DNA of 64,000 bases from Aplidium turbinatum (Eukaryota; Chordata; Ascidiacea; Aplousobranchia; Polyclinidae), in the NCBI GenBank assembly GCA_918807975.1, contig OU964921.1, positions 45,286,498 to 45,350,497 of the forward strand, written 5' to 3'. The notes under the pieces were generated by a model that saw only the letters and a list, made by a program, of their open reading frames with translations, ran no database searches and was not told where the DNA came from. This document shows positions 42,787 through 54,400 of the stretch, piece by piece. The translations under genes were made by a program, and so were the position numbers. Positions within the stretch are counted from its first letter, which is position 1. Each line of letters starts with the position of its first letter.

Positions 42787-43354
42787 TACGTCATATGTTG
42801 CGTCTTTGCCTGGTGTAATTTAAACGCCACGTGATGTGCCTTTCTTCTATGTTCTGCCGTTTCATTTTGCATTTCGTTTTTCAATTCAGTGTTTAGATCA
42901 GTTATTCCTTTTCATTGTAGATATGATAAGCAGTTATTTTTTGTTACTTGATAAGGGCTAACGTGTGTATGGCCGAAAACGTTTGTAGCTTATAGTTTAT
43001 GTTCAATTTTAATCCATTATGTTAAATGCCGTGTGGTTGCTTGGTTGTATATGTCTGTGGCTGAAGAAAGTAACCTCTTTACCAAAATTGTACATTTATC
43101 CTGTTTTTCAATACAACTCTGAAACCTGGAATATCTCAACAAAAATGGCTCAAAAAAATAATGCTTTTGAAATGTGTTTTTTCCGTAGAATGCAACGCAT
43201 TTCATGGCTGGCAAAGAAAACAAATAAAAAAAATTTGCACCAAGTGAAACAAACCAGAACTCTGTTAAAAAGTATGAAAACTAGACAATACAAATTTCTC
43301 GACCATGTAATAAAAAAGCAAAAACTGGAGTATCTCTCTTTAAAGGCATACTAA

Positions 43355-44581
43355 ATGAAATTTTCAAACGGGAATTAGGCATTAAAATGCGTATACTGAA
43401 CATTCAAGAATACATTTATGAAAAATTACTGAAAAAAAATTGTTTTCAATGGCGCTGGCAAAGTGCAAAGTCCAATGTTTCATTTATTTTTTGCAAAATG
43501 ACCAAAAAGTGGCAACACTGCTCGAGAATTACGTCACCAGCGACTAGCAGTAGCATTATCAAAAGTCTTTTCGCGCGTTGGGTTGAAAAGTTCAGACGTG
43601 TTGCGTTCCAAGAATTTTCACATTGATTCAAGGCCTGGACACGTTGAATCTATGTAAAAAATGCTGATTACTCCACGTCTTCTGAATTGCCTAGCTGAAA
43701 TCGTTTCACATGCCTTTGTGGAGTTTGCCTTCAAAAAACTTGTTTTTTTTCCATTTTCATTTTACATTGATTCAAGGCCTGAATACGTTGAATCTATGTA
43801 AAAGAGGATGATTTACTGTTTAAACAGCAAGATCTGCCATTTGAAACTCACGCAGTAAAAACTCTCGCCCGATCAGCTGATTGCCAGTCGCTGGTGACGT
43901 AGACTGTATAATCGCACGCTTCGCTGCTCACGCCCATTCCCGTGTCAAAAGCTCTGAAAAAAGCACGCGCGCAATGTTGGTCAGACCGCAATGGGGCAAA
44001 ATTTTTTTCAAAATCGTTTTATGGTAGCATGTTAAACACAAAGAAAGTGGAAAATCGCCAAGTCAGATTTTTTCTTTAGTTTGACTTTAACTGGTAAAAT
44101 TTTTGGAAAGCGGCACCCGGCAGACAAAGACAAACACATCTGAAACAATTTAACCATACAATTTGGGTAGAGAGGTAACTCTTTTAAACCATAAACAGAC
44201 ATAACATATGACTAGCCGAAAACGTTCGCTTGTTGTTTTTTGTTGTTTTTTGTTTTTATAATGTTAAATGTAGTGTTGTTGCTTAGTTATGTCTGTTTAT
44301 AATTTAACCATACGTCAGAAACAATCATCCATGCAACATATAATAGGAACAAATTTGGTCTAATTATTCATCTGAGGCCGTCGATGCCTGGTTCAGGCAA
44401 GGCGATTGAAAAAGTGATTACTTTGGAATATTCCATTATTTTGTTAGTTTTTTGTGGGATACAAAAAAGCTTTTTACTTCTTTAATCCACTTCTGAAATT
44501 ATGGTCCAATATCCCTGGTTAGGTGGTTGAGCAGAAACACGCCCGAAAAAATTTTGCAAAAAAGGACGAATAATGAAGCCG
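43355..44581. other. Repeat-bearing spacer
   Basis: CATTGATTCAAGGCCTG followed by a TTGAATCTATGTAAAA stretch occurs twice in direct orientation (about 43620-43660 and 43764-43803). AATTACGTCACCAGCGACTAG at about 43529 faces CAGTCGCTGGTGACGTAG at about 43886. A piece at about 44195-44300 resembles the Penelope-like 3' end (CTAGCCGAAAACGTTCGC ... TTGCTTAGTTATGTCTG). No intact gene is present. Confidence 0.5.
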
Positions 44582-46850
44582 TTAAACCCTCCACAAACTA
44601 AATCTACATTCTTCTTCTTCAACAGATTGATCATGTTTGATCAGCTGTGATCTTATGAACTGCCTCCATTTTGTTCTGTCGTTTGTTTTTATTAGTGTTT
44701 CCGGCATGCTTTTTATTCCTGTAATTTGCTTGATATTGTCAAAATATTTCATTTTTTGTCGTCCTTTTGTTCGTTTGCCTTGCACCATCCCAGTCAACAT
44801 TGAATTTTCCAACGAGTTGCTTCTTTCTATGTGTCCAAAATATCTCGATTTTCTGAGGTTAATGTTGTTAATCAGACTCCACTTATCGTTTATTTGCTGG
44901 GAAACAAATTCATTTGTTTTTCTTTCCATCCAGCTGATGCGTAATAGTCTGCTGTGACACCACGTTTCAAAACTTTTTAACATTTTAATGTCACGTTTTT
45001 TGCATGTCCAAATTTCACATCCATATGTGGCAATTGGGAAAACGAGAGTTCGCAGCAATCTTAATTTTGTGTTTTTACCAATTGACCTCTGTTTCCACAC
45101 CGTTGTAAGTGATGTCACAGCTGTTTTTGCCATAGCAATTCGCCTTCTAATTTCCGTGCTATCATCATAAGTGTCAGTTATGACACTGCCAAGGTAGCAG
45201 AAGTTACTTACACTTTCAACAACATTACCACCAATGTATAAGTTTGGACAAATTTCATCCTTTTTACTTATGGCCATCACTTTTGTTTTTGTGGGATGTA
45301 ATTGCAAACCATATTCTTCACTTCTTGACTTGATCCTATTCCAAAGTTCTTGCAGTTCCGTTACACTTCCACCGACCAACACTATGTCGTCAGCATATCG
45401 AAAGTTGGTTACCATTTTTCCTCCAATTTTCACAGAGCCATCAAAATTCTCCAAAACTTTTCTCATTATGTGTTCAGTAGGGGAGAGTGGGGTTAGTTGG
45501 AAGGCGGGGTTAGTTGAAAAATGATCATTTTTTTAACTCCCGATAACTTTTTTAAATATTTACTGCCAACATGTGAAGTAGTTTATAAAAACACATAATC
45601 CATGTTAGTTTCGATTTGTTGAGTCAAGGTATACCTGTTTGGCTGACAATTTTCTATTTTCTTACTTTCAAAGTAAAATTTTTGGCAATTAAAAAACATC
45701 TTATGCGTCGATATCGTTAAAGATAGGCAGAAGTTTTTTGGTGTGTGTCAGCTGTAGGTGTTCAGCAACACTAAGAGTCTAAGACATAAACAAATTTTAG
45801 TCCAATGCGCCATGCTTAAATATTTTAGGAAAATAGTTTGTCATATGCTAATGGGGCTAGTTGGAAAATGGTTTGATAACGGTATGACTATGTAGAAGTA
45901 CGATATGAGTATATCGTCGTGGTATGATAATAAGCAGTATAAGCTCCAATGTATTTATTTTAAGCAGACATACATTGTTAAATTTTAATTTGAATAACTT
46001 GGAAAGTGTTATATATACGGCATTACAAGTTTTAACAATGCGTTTATTAAAAAATGGTTTTACGATGATTAGGTGTAGAATTCATTGCATTTGATTTTAA
46101 AGCAGGTAAACATATTTGCTTACAACCCCATGTAAATGTTTGTTGGTTGAAAAAAGAGTATCCAGTTCATTAGTGGGCATTAAACTGACGTTTTTCAACT
46201 AACCCCAGGCATGGGGTTAGTTGAAAAATCAATTGTATGTTTGTTTATTTTAAATTTTCATTAAAAGCTGAATTGACTCAATACTTATTTTTGGTTGTAT
46301 GATAGAGGACACCATAGATGATAATTTAAGCCACTTCACGTTGTCAGGTTATGCACCAATTGTTTTAAATTTCACTTAAAAAAAAATCTTTCCGACTAGC
46401 CCCACTCTCCCCTATATAGATTGAAAAGATATGGTGACAATATGCATCCCTGTCTGACACCTTTTCCAATGGAAAACCACTCGGTGAGGTCATTTCCAGT
46501 TCTTACTGCTGCTTTTTGAGCAGTATACAGGCTTCGCACTAAATTGATCAGATGTGTAGGAAAGCCATAACCTTTCAGAATTGTCCACAATTGTTGGTGC
46601 TTCACTGAATCAAAAGCCTTTCGATGGTCTAGAAAACATAAATGAGTTGAAAGATTGCTTTCTCTTCGTTTCTCTATCAGCATTTTAAGATTGAATATTG
46701 CGTCTTTTGTTTCTTTGTGGGGTCTATAACCAGCCTGTTCAGGAGCTAATTCGTATTCGATTTTGTTTTCTAGTCTTTTTTTAATTATTGTTAACATTAC
46801 CTTGCTGGCATGACTAATTATATCAATTGTTCTACATAGGCTCCCTAAAT
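44582..46850 (-). pseudogene. LINE reverse transcriptase, 5'-truncated, split by a TA-target element
   Basis: 46850-46413 encodes the fingers: ASKVMLTIIKKRLENKIEYE, LAPEQAGYRPHKETKDAIF, FLDHRKAFDSVKHQQLW and GVRQGCILSPYLFNLY. After the insert, 45477-44582 continues with VTNFRYADDIVLVGG (catalytic YADD), EYGLQLHPTKTKVMAISKK, FCYLGSVITDTYDDSTEIRR, FPIATYGCEIWT and GHIERSNSLENSMLTGMVQG, then a stop. Both parts are in good condition and the TA duplication restores the original order, so the LINE was fairly young when interrupted. No endonuclease domain remains. I do not assign a clade. Confidence 0.88.
45480..46412. mobile_element. TA-target MITE inside the LINE reverse transcriptase
   Basis: The ends GGGGAGAGTGGGGTTAGTTG and CTAGCCCCACTCTCCCC are flanked by TA on both sides (45478-45479 and 46413-46414). 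The LINE frame before and after confirms a TA duplication. Internal GGGGTTAGTTG motifs repeat, including a palindrome near 46196-46225 (CTAACCCCAGGCATGGGGTT). No coding capacity in 933 bp. Confidence 0.85.
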
Positions 46851-48566
46851 GGAGTTGGTCGTGGACTCCAAACAGGGATTTGGGAAGCAGTAAATACGAC
46901 TTTAAATGATTTATGTTATTGGATATCGAGCTTCTGTGGCAACTCTTTTCTTTCAAAAAAAGTGGATACCCGTGACCAAGTAGTAGCCTACGAGAGACGG
47001 TTAAAACGACCCACGGCCTCTTTCACTTCCGTACTGTTGTAATATTGTGTCTTGGGCAGGCTAACGTTCGTACATCCTCGTCAGACGTCAAACGGCTCGT
47101 CTCTTTTGCATTCTTGCGGGGGTGTCTGTAGCTCCTGGGACCTTTACATGGGTTTAAATACGATATACACTAGAAAGTGTACTTCAGCGTATCTACATGG
47201 CAGTAGAACCGTATCACGGTATGTCAATATAGTAGCATGCTTTGGTATGGGTATCAGACTATGTTTGATTTCTATCAGCATTCCGCAGTTCTGTTCCACA
47301 TTCTATTAATGATAGGCGTCAGACTAGTCATCTCATTTTTGTTCTGATGGTGTCAATTCAATTTCTTACAGCAATAAACTTCTATTCAAAATATAGACAT
47401 TGTTCTCAAGTTACCTCCAACACTAACGTGCTCAGGATGTAGCTGTAGTAACAATAACTCTGTATGGACGGATTACTACTAACTGTGCCGCTGCAACCCC
47501 ATAAAAAGTTGAAATTTGTTGTGAATTATAAAAAGTAAATTCTATGAAATTATTACTGTGCATGTTAGTAAGAGACATCAAACATGTTAATTTTTAAATG
47601 TCAGTATTTAGTAAGCTTGTTTGTGTAAAGAAAATTTGAAAAAGCCGTCTGTAAAGCCTTTCTTTGGCCTGCTTCTTTTTTTATATTATCAAATAGTTTA
47701 TGCATTTCTTGTCAAGCAATGTGAGAATGCTGATAGTTACAACTTGGAAAAAGAGTACTGTATAGGCTTAAGCTGAATGACGTCATAAAGTAGTTAGTAT
47801 GCAAAATTACTAGGCCTTCCAACTGTAAGGTTATGGTGACTGCTTCATTTACTTCAAACCTGTCATTGACAATGTAATGATATAGAGCACAAAGTTGCCT
47901 AACTAGCATTTTGTCAAATAAAATTAAAGAAATTTAGCAATTTTAGCACATTTGGCACAAAACCTTAAATTAAGGTTTGTTTTTGTTTGATTAAGCTACC
48001 AGTTAATAGTTTTGACTATTTTTTATGCAAATTACCTGAATGCATGTAAAACTTCAAGCGCGTAAACTGACTAGAAGGGTCTTTGGAGGCAACAGGTTCA
48101 TTTGCTTCTACTTAAATCCACTCATGTTTTACTGGCAAACAATTGAGCTCTTTTAATTAAAAGTGATATAAATTTGGCAATACAGAACAAGGATTGACAC
48201 CAAAAAGCTATAGTTTGGAGTATTTTTTTTTAATTATTTTTGATATCTTTCAAGACGTCCACTACTTTTGGCATAACATTCATATGTCACAAAATTTTCT
48301 TAATTCTTCATCAAGTCAGGCACTAGATATTTTGAAGCTCTGTCCCCAGTCAGTTCTCCAATTTGTTTGACGTACCAGCAGTCAATTTTTTTCCACGAGA
48401 AGGTTTCAAATATTTTGTGGTTTCGAACTCGGACCATATTGTGCCTGAAAGTTATAAAAATATTGAACATTATCATTTTATCAAAGTATGATCACTGTGA
48501 TGTTTTTTTTAAGTTTAACTCTAACTACTGTATTTTGTTCATCAAATGTAAATAAAATTATTGTGT
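46851..48566. other. Spacer without recognised genes
   Basis: AT-rich sequence between two LINEs. Short frames here lack domains and splice context. No element ends could be paired. Confidence 0.45.
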
Positions 48567-48569
48567 AAT

Positions 48570-50830
48570 TGTTATTCCTGATGAGAATGGGAAGACTGTT
48601 CAATGGGGTGGGACCCAGGCATCCGATCACTGTGCACAGGGCGCTGTATAGGGCAGTGAGCACTACGGCACCAAACAGGTGCACAGTAATCTTTTGAAGA
48701 GTAGACAAGGGCTAAGGTTGCTATGCGCAAAGTGGCAGCCCTCGCTTCCCAGCTGGAGCCTGCCAGACGCTTGAGTAGCGCAGAGCGCAGTGTTAGTTCC
48801 TTGCGCAGTGATACTAAATGATAGCAGTATGTGAGCGATCTGTTTATTATGTCACCCCAAGGTATTTTGGTTCTAGGCAAAAGAACAGAGATTTTTCAGT
48901 GTTCTGGACATTTAGCTCACGATTAACTTCCTGATTGTGTAAATGGAAAGCTGCTGCCGCAGTTTTGGTTTCGCTGACTTGCAGTCGCTATTTTTGGATA
49001 TATAAATGTGATTTCTTGCGTACCATAAATCGAAAAATCACCACGCTGCATTACTTATACATAATAAAGCGTTCCTATCTAGTGCACAATTCACTGCACT
49101 GAGGAGACCTTAAGGTCGAACGGTGGCGTCCTATCTGCAGTTAATTCCATGATTATGTGGACCATATGTCGGTCTGGAAGCAGGCGAAGCAGCTTGCAAG
49201 TAAGGCCACGATACCATGTCATGTTGTAGACAGCTGTCAAATTTAGAAAGACAGCGCCGGCCTTCTTTTTTGCCTCAAAGCAATCCTCGACGTCTTGGGT
49301 CAAGAGCATGACTTGATCTACAGTTAATATTTCCGTGGAATCCCAGCTTGCTCCTTCAGGAGGAGTGGGTCGATGGTTGTATCAGCCTTTCAAAGATTTT
49401 GAAAGGAACGCAGAGGAGAGATCTCGGACGATAGCTCCGTGGGTCCCCTAGTGTCTTTTGAGACTTAGGGATCGCAACTACTAAAGCTATTTAGATTTTT
49501 GAGAATTTTTGGAAGTGGTGCAAGCAGGAAGAAAAGAATCTGCGTAACCAGGAATTGAGGGCAGGTCCAGCATGGCGCAGAAGCTCAGGAAAGATCTTAT
49601 CCGGCCTTTGAGACTTGTGTAGTTTCACTAGGCTGATGTCAGTGGTGAACTCGTCTGGAAAGAAATCTCCATAGATTGCTACTTCTTGTAATGTTTCCAC
49701 TTGCCCGAAAGCAGGTACTTGCTTAGCGACAAGGCGGGATGCCTTGAGATCCTTTGTCTTGTAGATCCCGTTCTGCACTAGCATTTGCAGAAACGGTGCA
49801 CTGGTGAGGGAAGTTTTCTGAGCACCCAGTGAAGTTGTTAATGATGCTCCTGCTTTGTGGCTTGAGTATGAGAAGATGGTTTGGACGGCTTCGTTCCATC
49901 GCTTAAGCTTTTTTGCGTCCAGCCGTTATAGCACTCTGGTGGTGGCGGTGTTAGAAGCAGTACCTACCAGCCTTTGCCACCAATATTATAGCGTTGTAGA
50001 AGTCTTGATATGTCTTGTATACGTTGCACGTTTCAGGTGATAGTAAGGTTGCAGCAGACTCGTGGGTCAAGAGGCAGTATTGATTCCAATCGGCTTTTTT
50101 GAAGTTCCATCGCTTCACCGGTTAACTCGGGACAGGAGCCACAAGGTTTGGGGCGATGATGAGGGACGGCCGATGTTAGAACCGTGGGAACTTCTCAAGC
50201 ACACGTCTGTCTGGAAGAGAGCTGCCGACGCTCGTCGACAAAGACAAGCCAAGGTTTGCTCCTGTATCCGCAGAGACCGGAGTGAAAACTGGCTCGTTTC
50301 TTTGGGTTGAATAGTAGAATAAGATTTGTAAAGGGCCAGTTAGGCATAAATTCCCAGTCGCTGCTTGTGTTGTTGTAGCCCAATTGGTGTACTGGAAGTT
50401 CAAATCTCCAGCCTAGAGACTGGAAGAGGGGTACATTGGGAGAGATGATGACAACATTGACAAGGGTAGGAACTTGTACTGTACATATTGACGATGTTGT
50501 AGTCTGAGATACAAATGCCCACCCACTCAATCTCGGCATCAGTTGGAGATCGGTCGACAAAGGTCCACTTCAGGCTCTCATGCACAAACATGATAATACC
50601 GTGCTTCTTGCTTATAAGGGTAGACCCGGCTACCATGTAATTGGGAATGGCTAGTCTATCTGCAGAGGTGCAGTGGGTCTCTTAGAAGAGAATGACGAGT
50701 GCTCAGTTGGTATGAAAAAACTGCTCCACAACTTTGATCTTACTTGTTGTGTAGCCTTCTATGTTGAGCTGCAGAATGGTGGGGCGTCTGAACTTGTCTA
50801 TTTTTTCTTTGCAGCTATGCCGTCGGGATG
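48570..50830 (-). pseudogene. LINE with endonuclease and reverse transcriptase, heavily decayed
   Basis: In minus order: RRPTILQLNIEGYTTSKIKV (about 50790) and VAGSTLISKKHGIIMFVHES (about 50630), the start of an AP-type endonuclease; VHQLGYNNTSSDWEFMPNW and LLFNPKKRASFHSG (about 50390-50280), the later endonuclease blocks; FTTDISLVKLHKSQRPDKIF (about 49650); QDVEDCFEAKKKAGAVFLNL (about 49300), the reverse transcriptase core; LKRLAGSSWEARAATLRIAT and YCAPVWCRSAH (about 48770-48680), the C-terminal blocks. The order is that of a Jockey/CR1-type LINE. Frames change many times. The motif DCFEAKKKAGAVF is shared with the LINE at 53.7-57.0 kb, so both belong to one family. Confidence 0.82.
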
Positions 50831-51497
50831 AAGGATCTTTGTTGACAAGTTTTTTTTGATATCTACTTTGGTGCAGATGTTACAGGGTGGGGCACGAGGA
50901 GCCACTTGCCGTCCATCTCACCATGTGATGTCGAAAGCGTTCGAAATAAGATTTGTTTTAGTGTTTTTTTGTAAATTTTAAAAATAAACGTAAACATGTT
51001 AAATCTGGTTGCGTTACTCGGCTCTGTGTGCTTGTGTGGATATATCAAACTGTTTGACAAAAATATAAATATTTTTGCTTTGTGCTGAACATTATTCTAA
51101 ATTTTGTAGCAATTTCAAGTCAAAAATATCAGATTTGAGTCATATAGCAAATTTAGATAAAACCGTGCTGCAACAGCTCTCATTATATTTTCTTTACCAT
51201 ACCATAAGTAAATAGGGTAACAATCTAAATATCGCAAATTAAATCATAAAAAAAGCAAATGGCTAACAACCAATTCTCAAAGCGTCGCCTCTAAATCAGA
51301 ATATGATGGCAGCAGCTTCGTGTTTGTAAGTTGGCTGTATGAACGGATCTCAGTAGGCCTACCAGCGCTTCTGCATTCGGCATGTAGAATTAAGAAAAGA
51401 TTAAATAAAACAAAAATCAAAAAGAACAAAACCGAGTGTGATGAAAGTTCGTTCATCAGGCAGATTTTATGGCTTGTGCTTCCTTCAATGGATCAAC

Positions 51498-54400
51498 TCA
51501 CTTATATGACAAAAGAGCTTCATTCGAGTCTTCAATGAACGAAATAGATGCTGGAGCATTTTTGATTATGTCCTGCGGAAACTGACCAAGCATTCCTGTC
51601 AGATAACTTGAAAACCCTTTGTGTATTGGTACAGAGAAGTCAAGATGGTCGACAGTGTCGACATTTATTGAATGAAGCCGAGCCAATATCTGAAAGATAA
51701 TTATCAAATAACCAACTTAAACTATACATGATCTCCGACTTGTGTATCCAACGCAAAACTTCACATTGTAAGAATTTTGTAATAGGGACTTCGTTTATTA
51801 TAGGGACTTCAAAAAAAGGTTTTAAGCCATTACTACTGTAATAAAGTTCTGTAAAATGAATTTGTATTTTATAATTCAATAGCACTCAAAATGAGAACAG
51901 GCTACTTTTCAAAATGTTTGCTGAACATGAGTGTAGTATCTTCATTTTTTGTAACATTTTGTTTTGTATCAGATACTTATGATGAATTATTACCTGCAGA
52001 CAGTGGCACACCGTTTCGGCCTTCTGGCCTCATCAGTGCAGTACGTATCTGGGCATGACCAGGAATGGCAAGGTACGAACGCGATCTTGGAGTATTAACA
52101 TTGTCCTGGTTGAAAATATTTTCAGGCCTACCTTAAACTGAATCTTTTTCATTGTAACCCTAACCATGGATAAGGAATCGGAAATGGGAACAACATTAAA
52201 TCGAATTCCACGTCTTCTGATTGTCTTTTTTGTACTAAGCTGCATCGTGACTGCTTTGCTGAGACCAACTGTTACAGTGACACGTGAAACATCGATCTGG
52301 AAATTAATAAAGTAAACCGAGGTAAACAATTTAAATTACAGACTTGGAAGTGCAAATGCGCTATGATTTATGTGCCCCCAAACGAAATCGAGGCCAACTT
52401 TGGTTTTCTGGAAGCATTTGATTTAAAGAAAATAAATTACCAGAAAATAGCAAGATAACTTCATGAAAGTAATGCCACATCTCTTTATAATTTACAAGCT
52501 ATGGAATGCAGGGGTTTCTCCGTGAAATTTGACTTACCTTTGCTGTCATGTTTTTTCTCGCAAAAACTAATCCGATCTCTCCGACAAAAAACGAATCAAT
52601 AAGCTTCGCGTTGACTGCAATTCCAGTAACATTGTCATGAAGAATATTGGAAACCTAAAATGCAGATGGTTTACTGTGTCCAGTAGCTTATTACAGGCAA
52701 AACGTCCGATGTCATGTGACGTCACCGTATTTGAAATGTTTAATATACTAAGTTGGTGTATTTTGTTTATAGAACAAAAAAGTTTTGTTTTGTTGATTCA
52801 GGTAGATGAAAAGTTCCTATTTTGTTAAACTTTTATATGTTTTTATACGTGTGATTGTAAAACATGATTTCAACCAAACTCAATCAATCAATCATTCAAT
52901 CATTCAATCATTTTATTTTTCGTCATTAACGCGTCCGGGACGAAAAAGATACTAACTACAAAAATCGATATAAACCTACCAGCACGTTAACGAACGGGAA
53001 AAGATGGCAAAACCTTGAAAGGTTTAAAACGTGCCTGAATGAAAAATTATGTAGTAGGCTATACATCAGTAGTTAGCACAGCCACAAAACCCAAAAAAAC
53101 AAATAGCAAAAAATAAACAAAAACAGAGAAGCACACATGTAGTATTGAATGACAGCCTAATGAAAAGTGTTGTGGATTGAATTTGCCAGTTCCAATATTG
53201 ATGTGGATGAGCAGTCATACTACTAATAATAATAGGATGGAGAAAGAAAACCGGACATAAAAGAAACCCATCCTCAGGCAAAAGCCCGTTTCAATGTGGC
53301 CCAGGAGAGCCGATGTTGAGCTCTTTCTATGGTTAGACTGCACATCACACAGTAGCCTAAGACGATTGAGGTTTGATATCCAGTGTAAGTTATTGTTTCT
53401 TGTCCTGGTGGGTGATGGAATAGATGAGCTGGTAGATGATGATGTCCTGAGGGTGTTGATGAAGCTCTCATCCCCTTTTGCGACGTGTCATGTAAAGCGA
53501 CGTTGCGACGTGTCGACTGCTCGAAAGGAGCTTTGCTTGATGTTTGACTGTACGTTTCCACACTATTCAGTCAATCAAAACATCGCTATTGTTTCGATGT
53601 GCTTGGGACATTTCGTTTAGTTTAAAAAGAAGATTTGCTCCATTTAGCTACGCCGCACATACAATGGAATGATGAGCGTTTTAGTATAAACTTCCTTAAA
53701 ATAGATCTGGGTTCAGCAAGGACTGATACTCCCGCAAAGCCCCATAGTCAGTAATTTACTTACCAGGACTTCTGCAACTTTACCATTTACGCCGCAAAAA
53801 AGTGCATTCGTCGTGGCTGCAGAAAACTCTACCTACTGTGCTGGGATAAGGAATGTGAAACACTCTTACGCCCCACACAAGCCTCTACTGGCAATGCATC
53901 AGAATTAACGGCCAGCAAATTTGATAATAACAGACGAGAGCGATGGAAAGAAACGGTCTAAAACATCGACTTCACCCACTCAAGCCGTAAAGCACGGTCC
54001 ACGATCAACAGGCTAACTGGCAGGTCCCGACAACCGCTTGTAGAACGCCTTATCACAGCCAGCATCATCACAAAATCATCTCGTGAATAATGGGGTATAC
54101 CCCTTAGGGGATAAAAGCGCGGCTCATCAAGTGGCTAAAGAAGTGTCTGAACTTTAAAAGATTCCAAGACCATCTGAGCAAAATATATCCCGGGATTTCA
54201 CACTTGAAGAATTTCAACATGGTCTGAATCTTCAAGCCAGGAAAAGCACCGGGCCCAGATGATATGACCAGAGCTCATCTTTCACGCTGGAAAAGCACTG
54301 AAATCCTGGTTGCACGCTTTCCTCTCCTGCATACACCAGAGCCCAACAAACCTTCGGATGGCGCTAGGAGCTCTCGTTCTCTCTCCTATGTATACCTTAT

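Larger units (their letters stand above)
41123..43090 (+). mobile_element. Penelope-like element inserted in the LINE
   Basis: It is flanked by a 13-bp duplication TACATTTATCCTG. The first about 105 bases are an inverted copy of 41270-41402 (landmarks AGCAAAGCCTCGTGGATTTT and GGACTCCAAGGATGGTTTGT), the head-to-head arrangement typical of Penelope-like insertions. A short frame at 41255-41470 carries a GIY-YIG-type C-terminus. The 3' part resumes after a MITE (41473-42786) and includes GGCCGAAAACGTTTGTAGC. The copy is heavily 5' truncated. Confidence 0.75.
40840..43354 (+). pseudogene. LINE ORF2 fragment split by a Penelope-like element
   Basis: 40840-41122 encodes KKTERMVITKKKAAETS, VNGTILEQVQKFKYLGTMVN and RSRVLKCYIYP. 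43104-43354 resumes with VFQYNSETWNISTKMAQ, FEMCFFRRMQRISWLAKKTN and TRQYKFLDHVIKKQ. These are the thumb and C-terminal blocks of a non-LTR reverse transcriptase ending (FxYLGxxi ... YxxETWt ... RRMxRISW). The two halves meet at a duplicated TACATTTATCCTG (41110-41122 and 43091-43103). The 5' part of the element is absent. A similar, differently oriented LINE is at 44582-46850. Confidence 0.75.

Noticed and set aside
47712-47909. Possible final ITIH exon on the minus strand
   Set aside because: No ITIH landmark and no acceptor/donor in the required phase.
53274-53620. Overlapping frames on both strands in the ITIH-like intron
   Set aside because: Both strands are open for about 90-110 codons, neither shows a domain, and no ITIH landmark is present. 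Not called.
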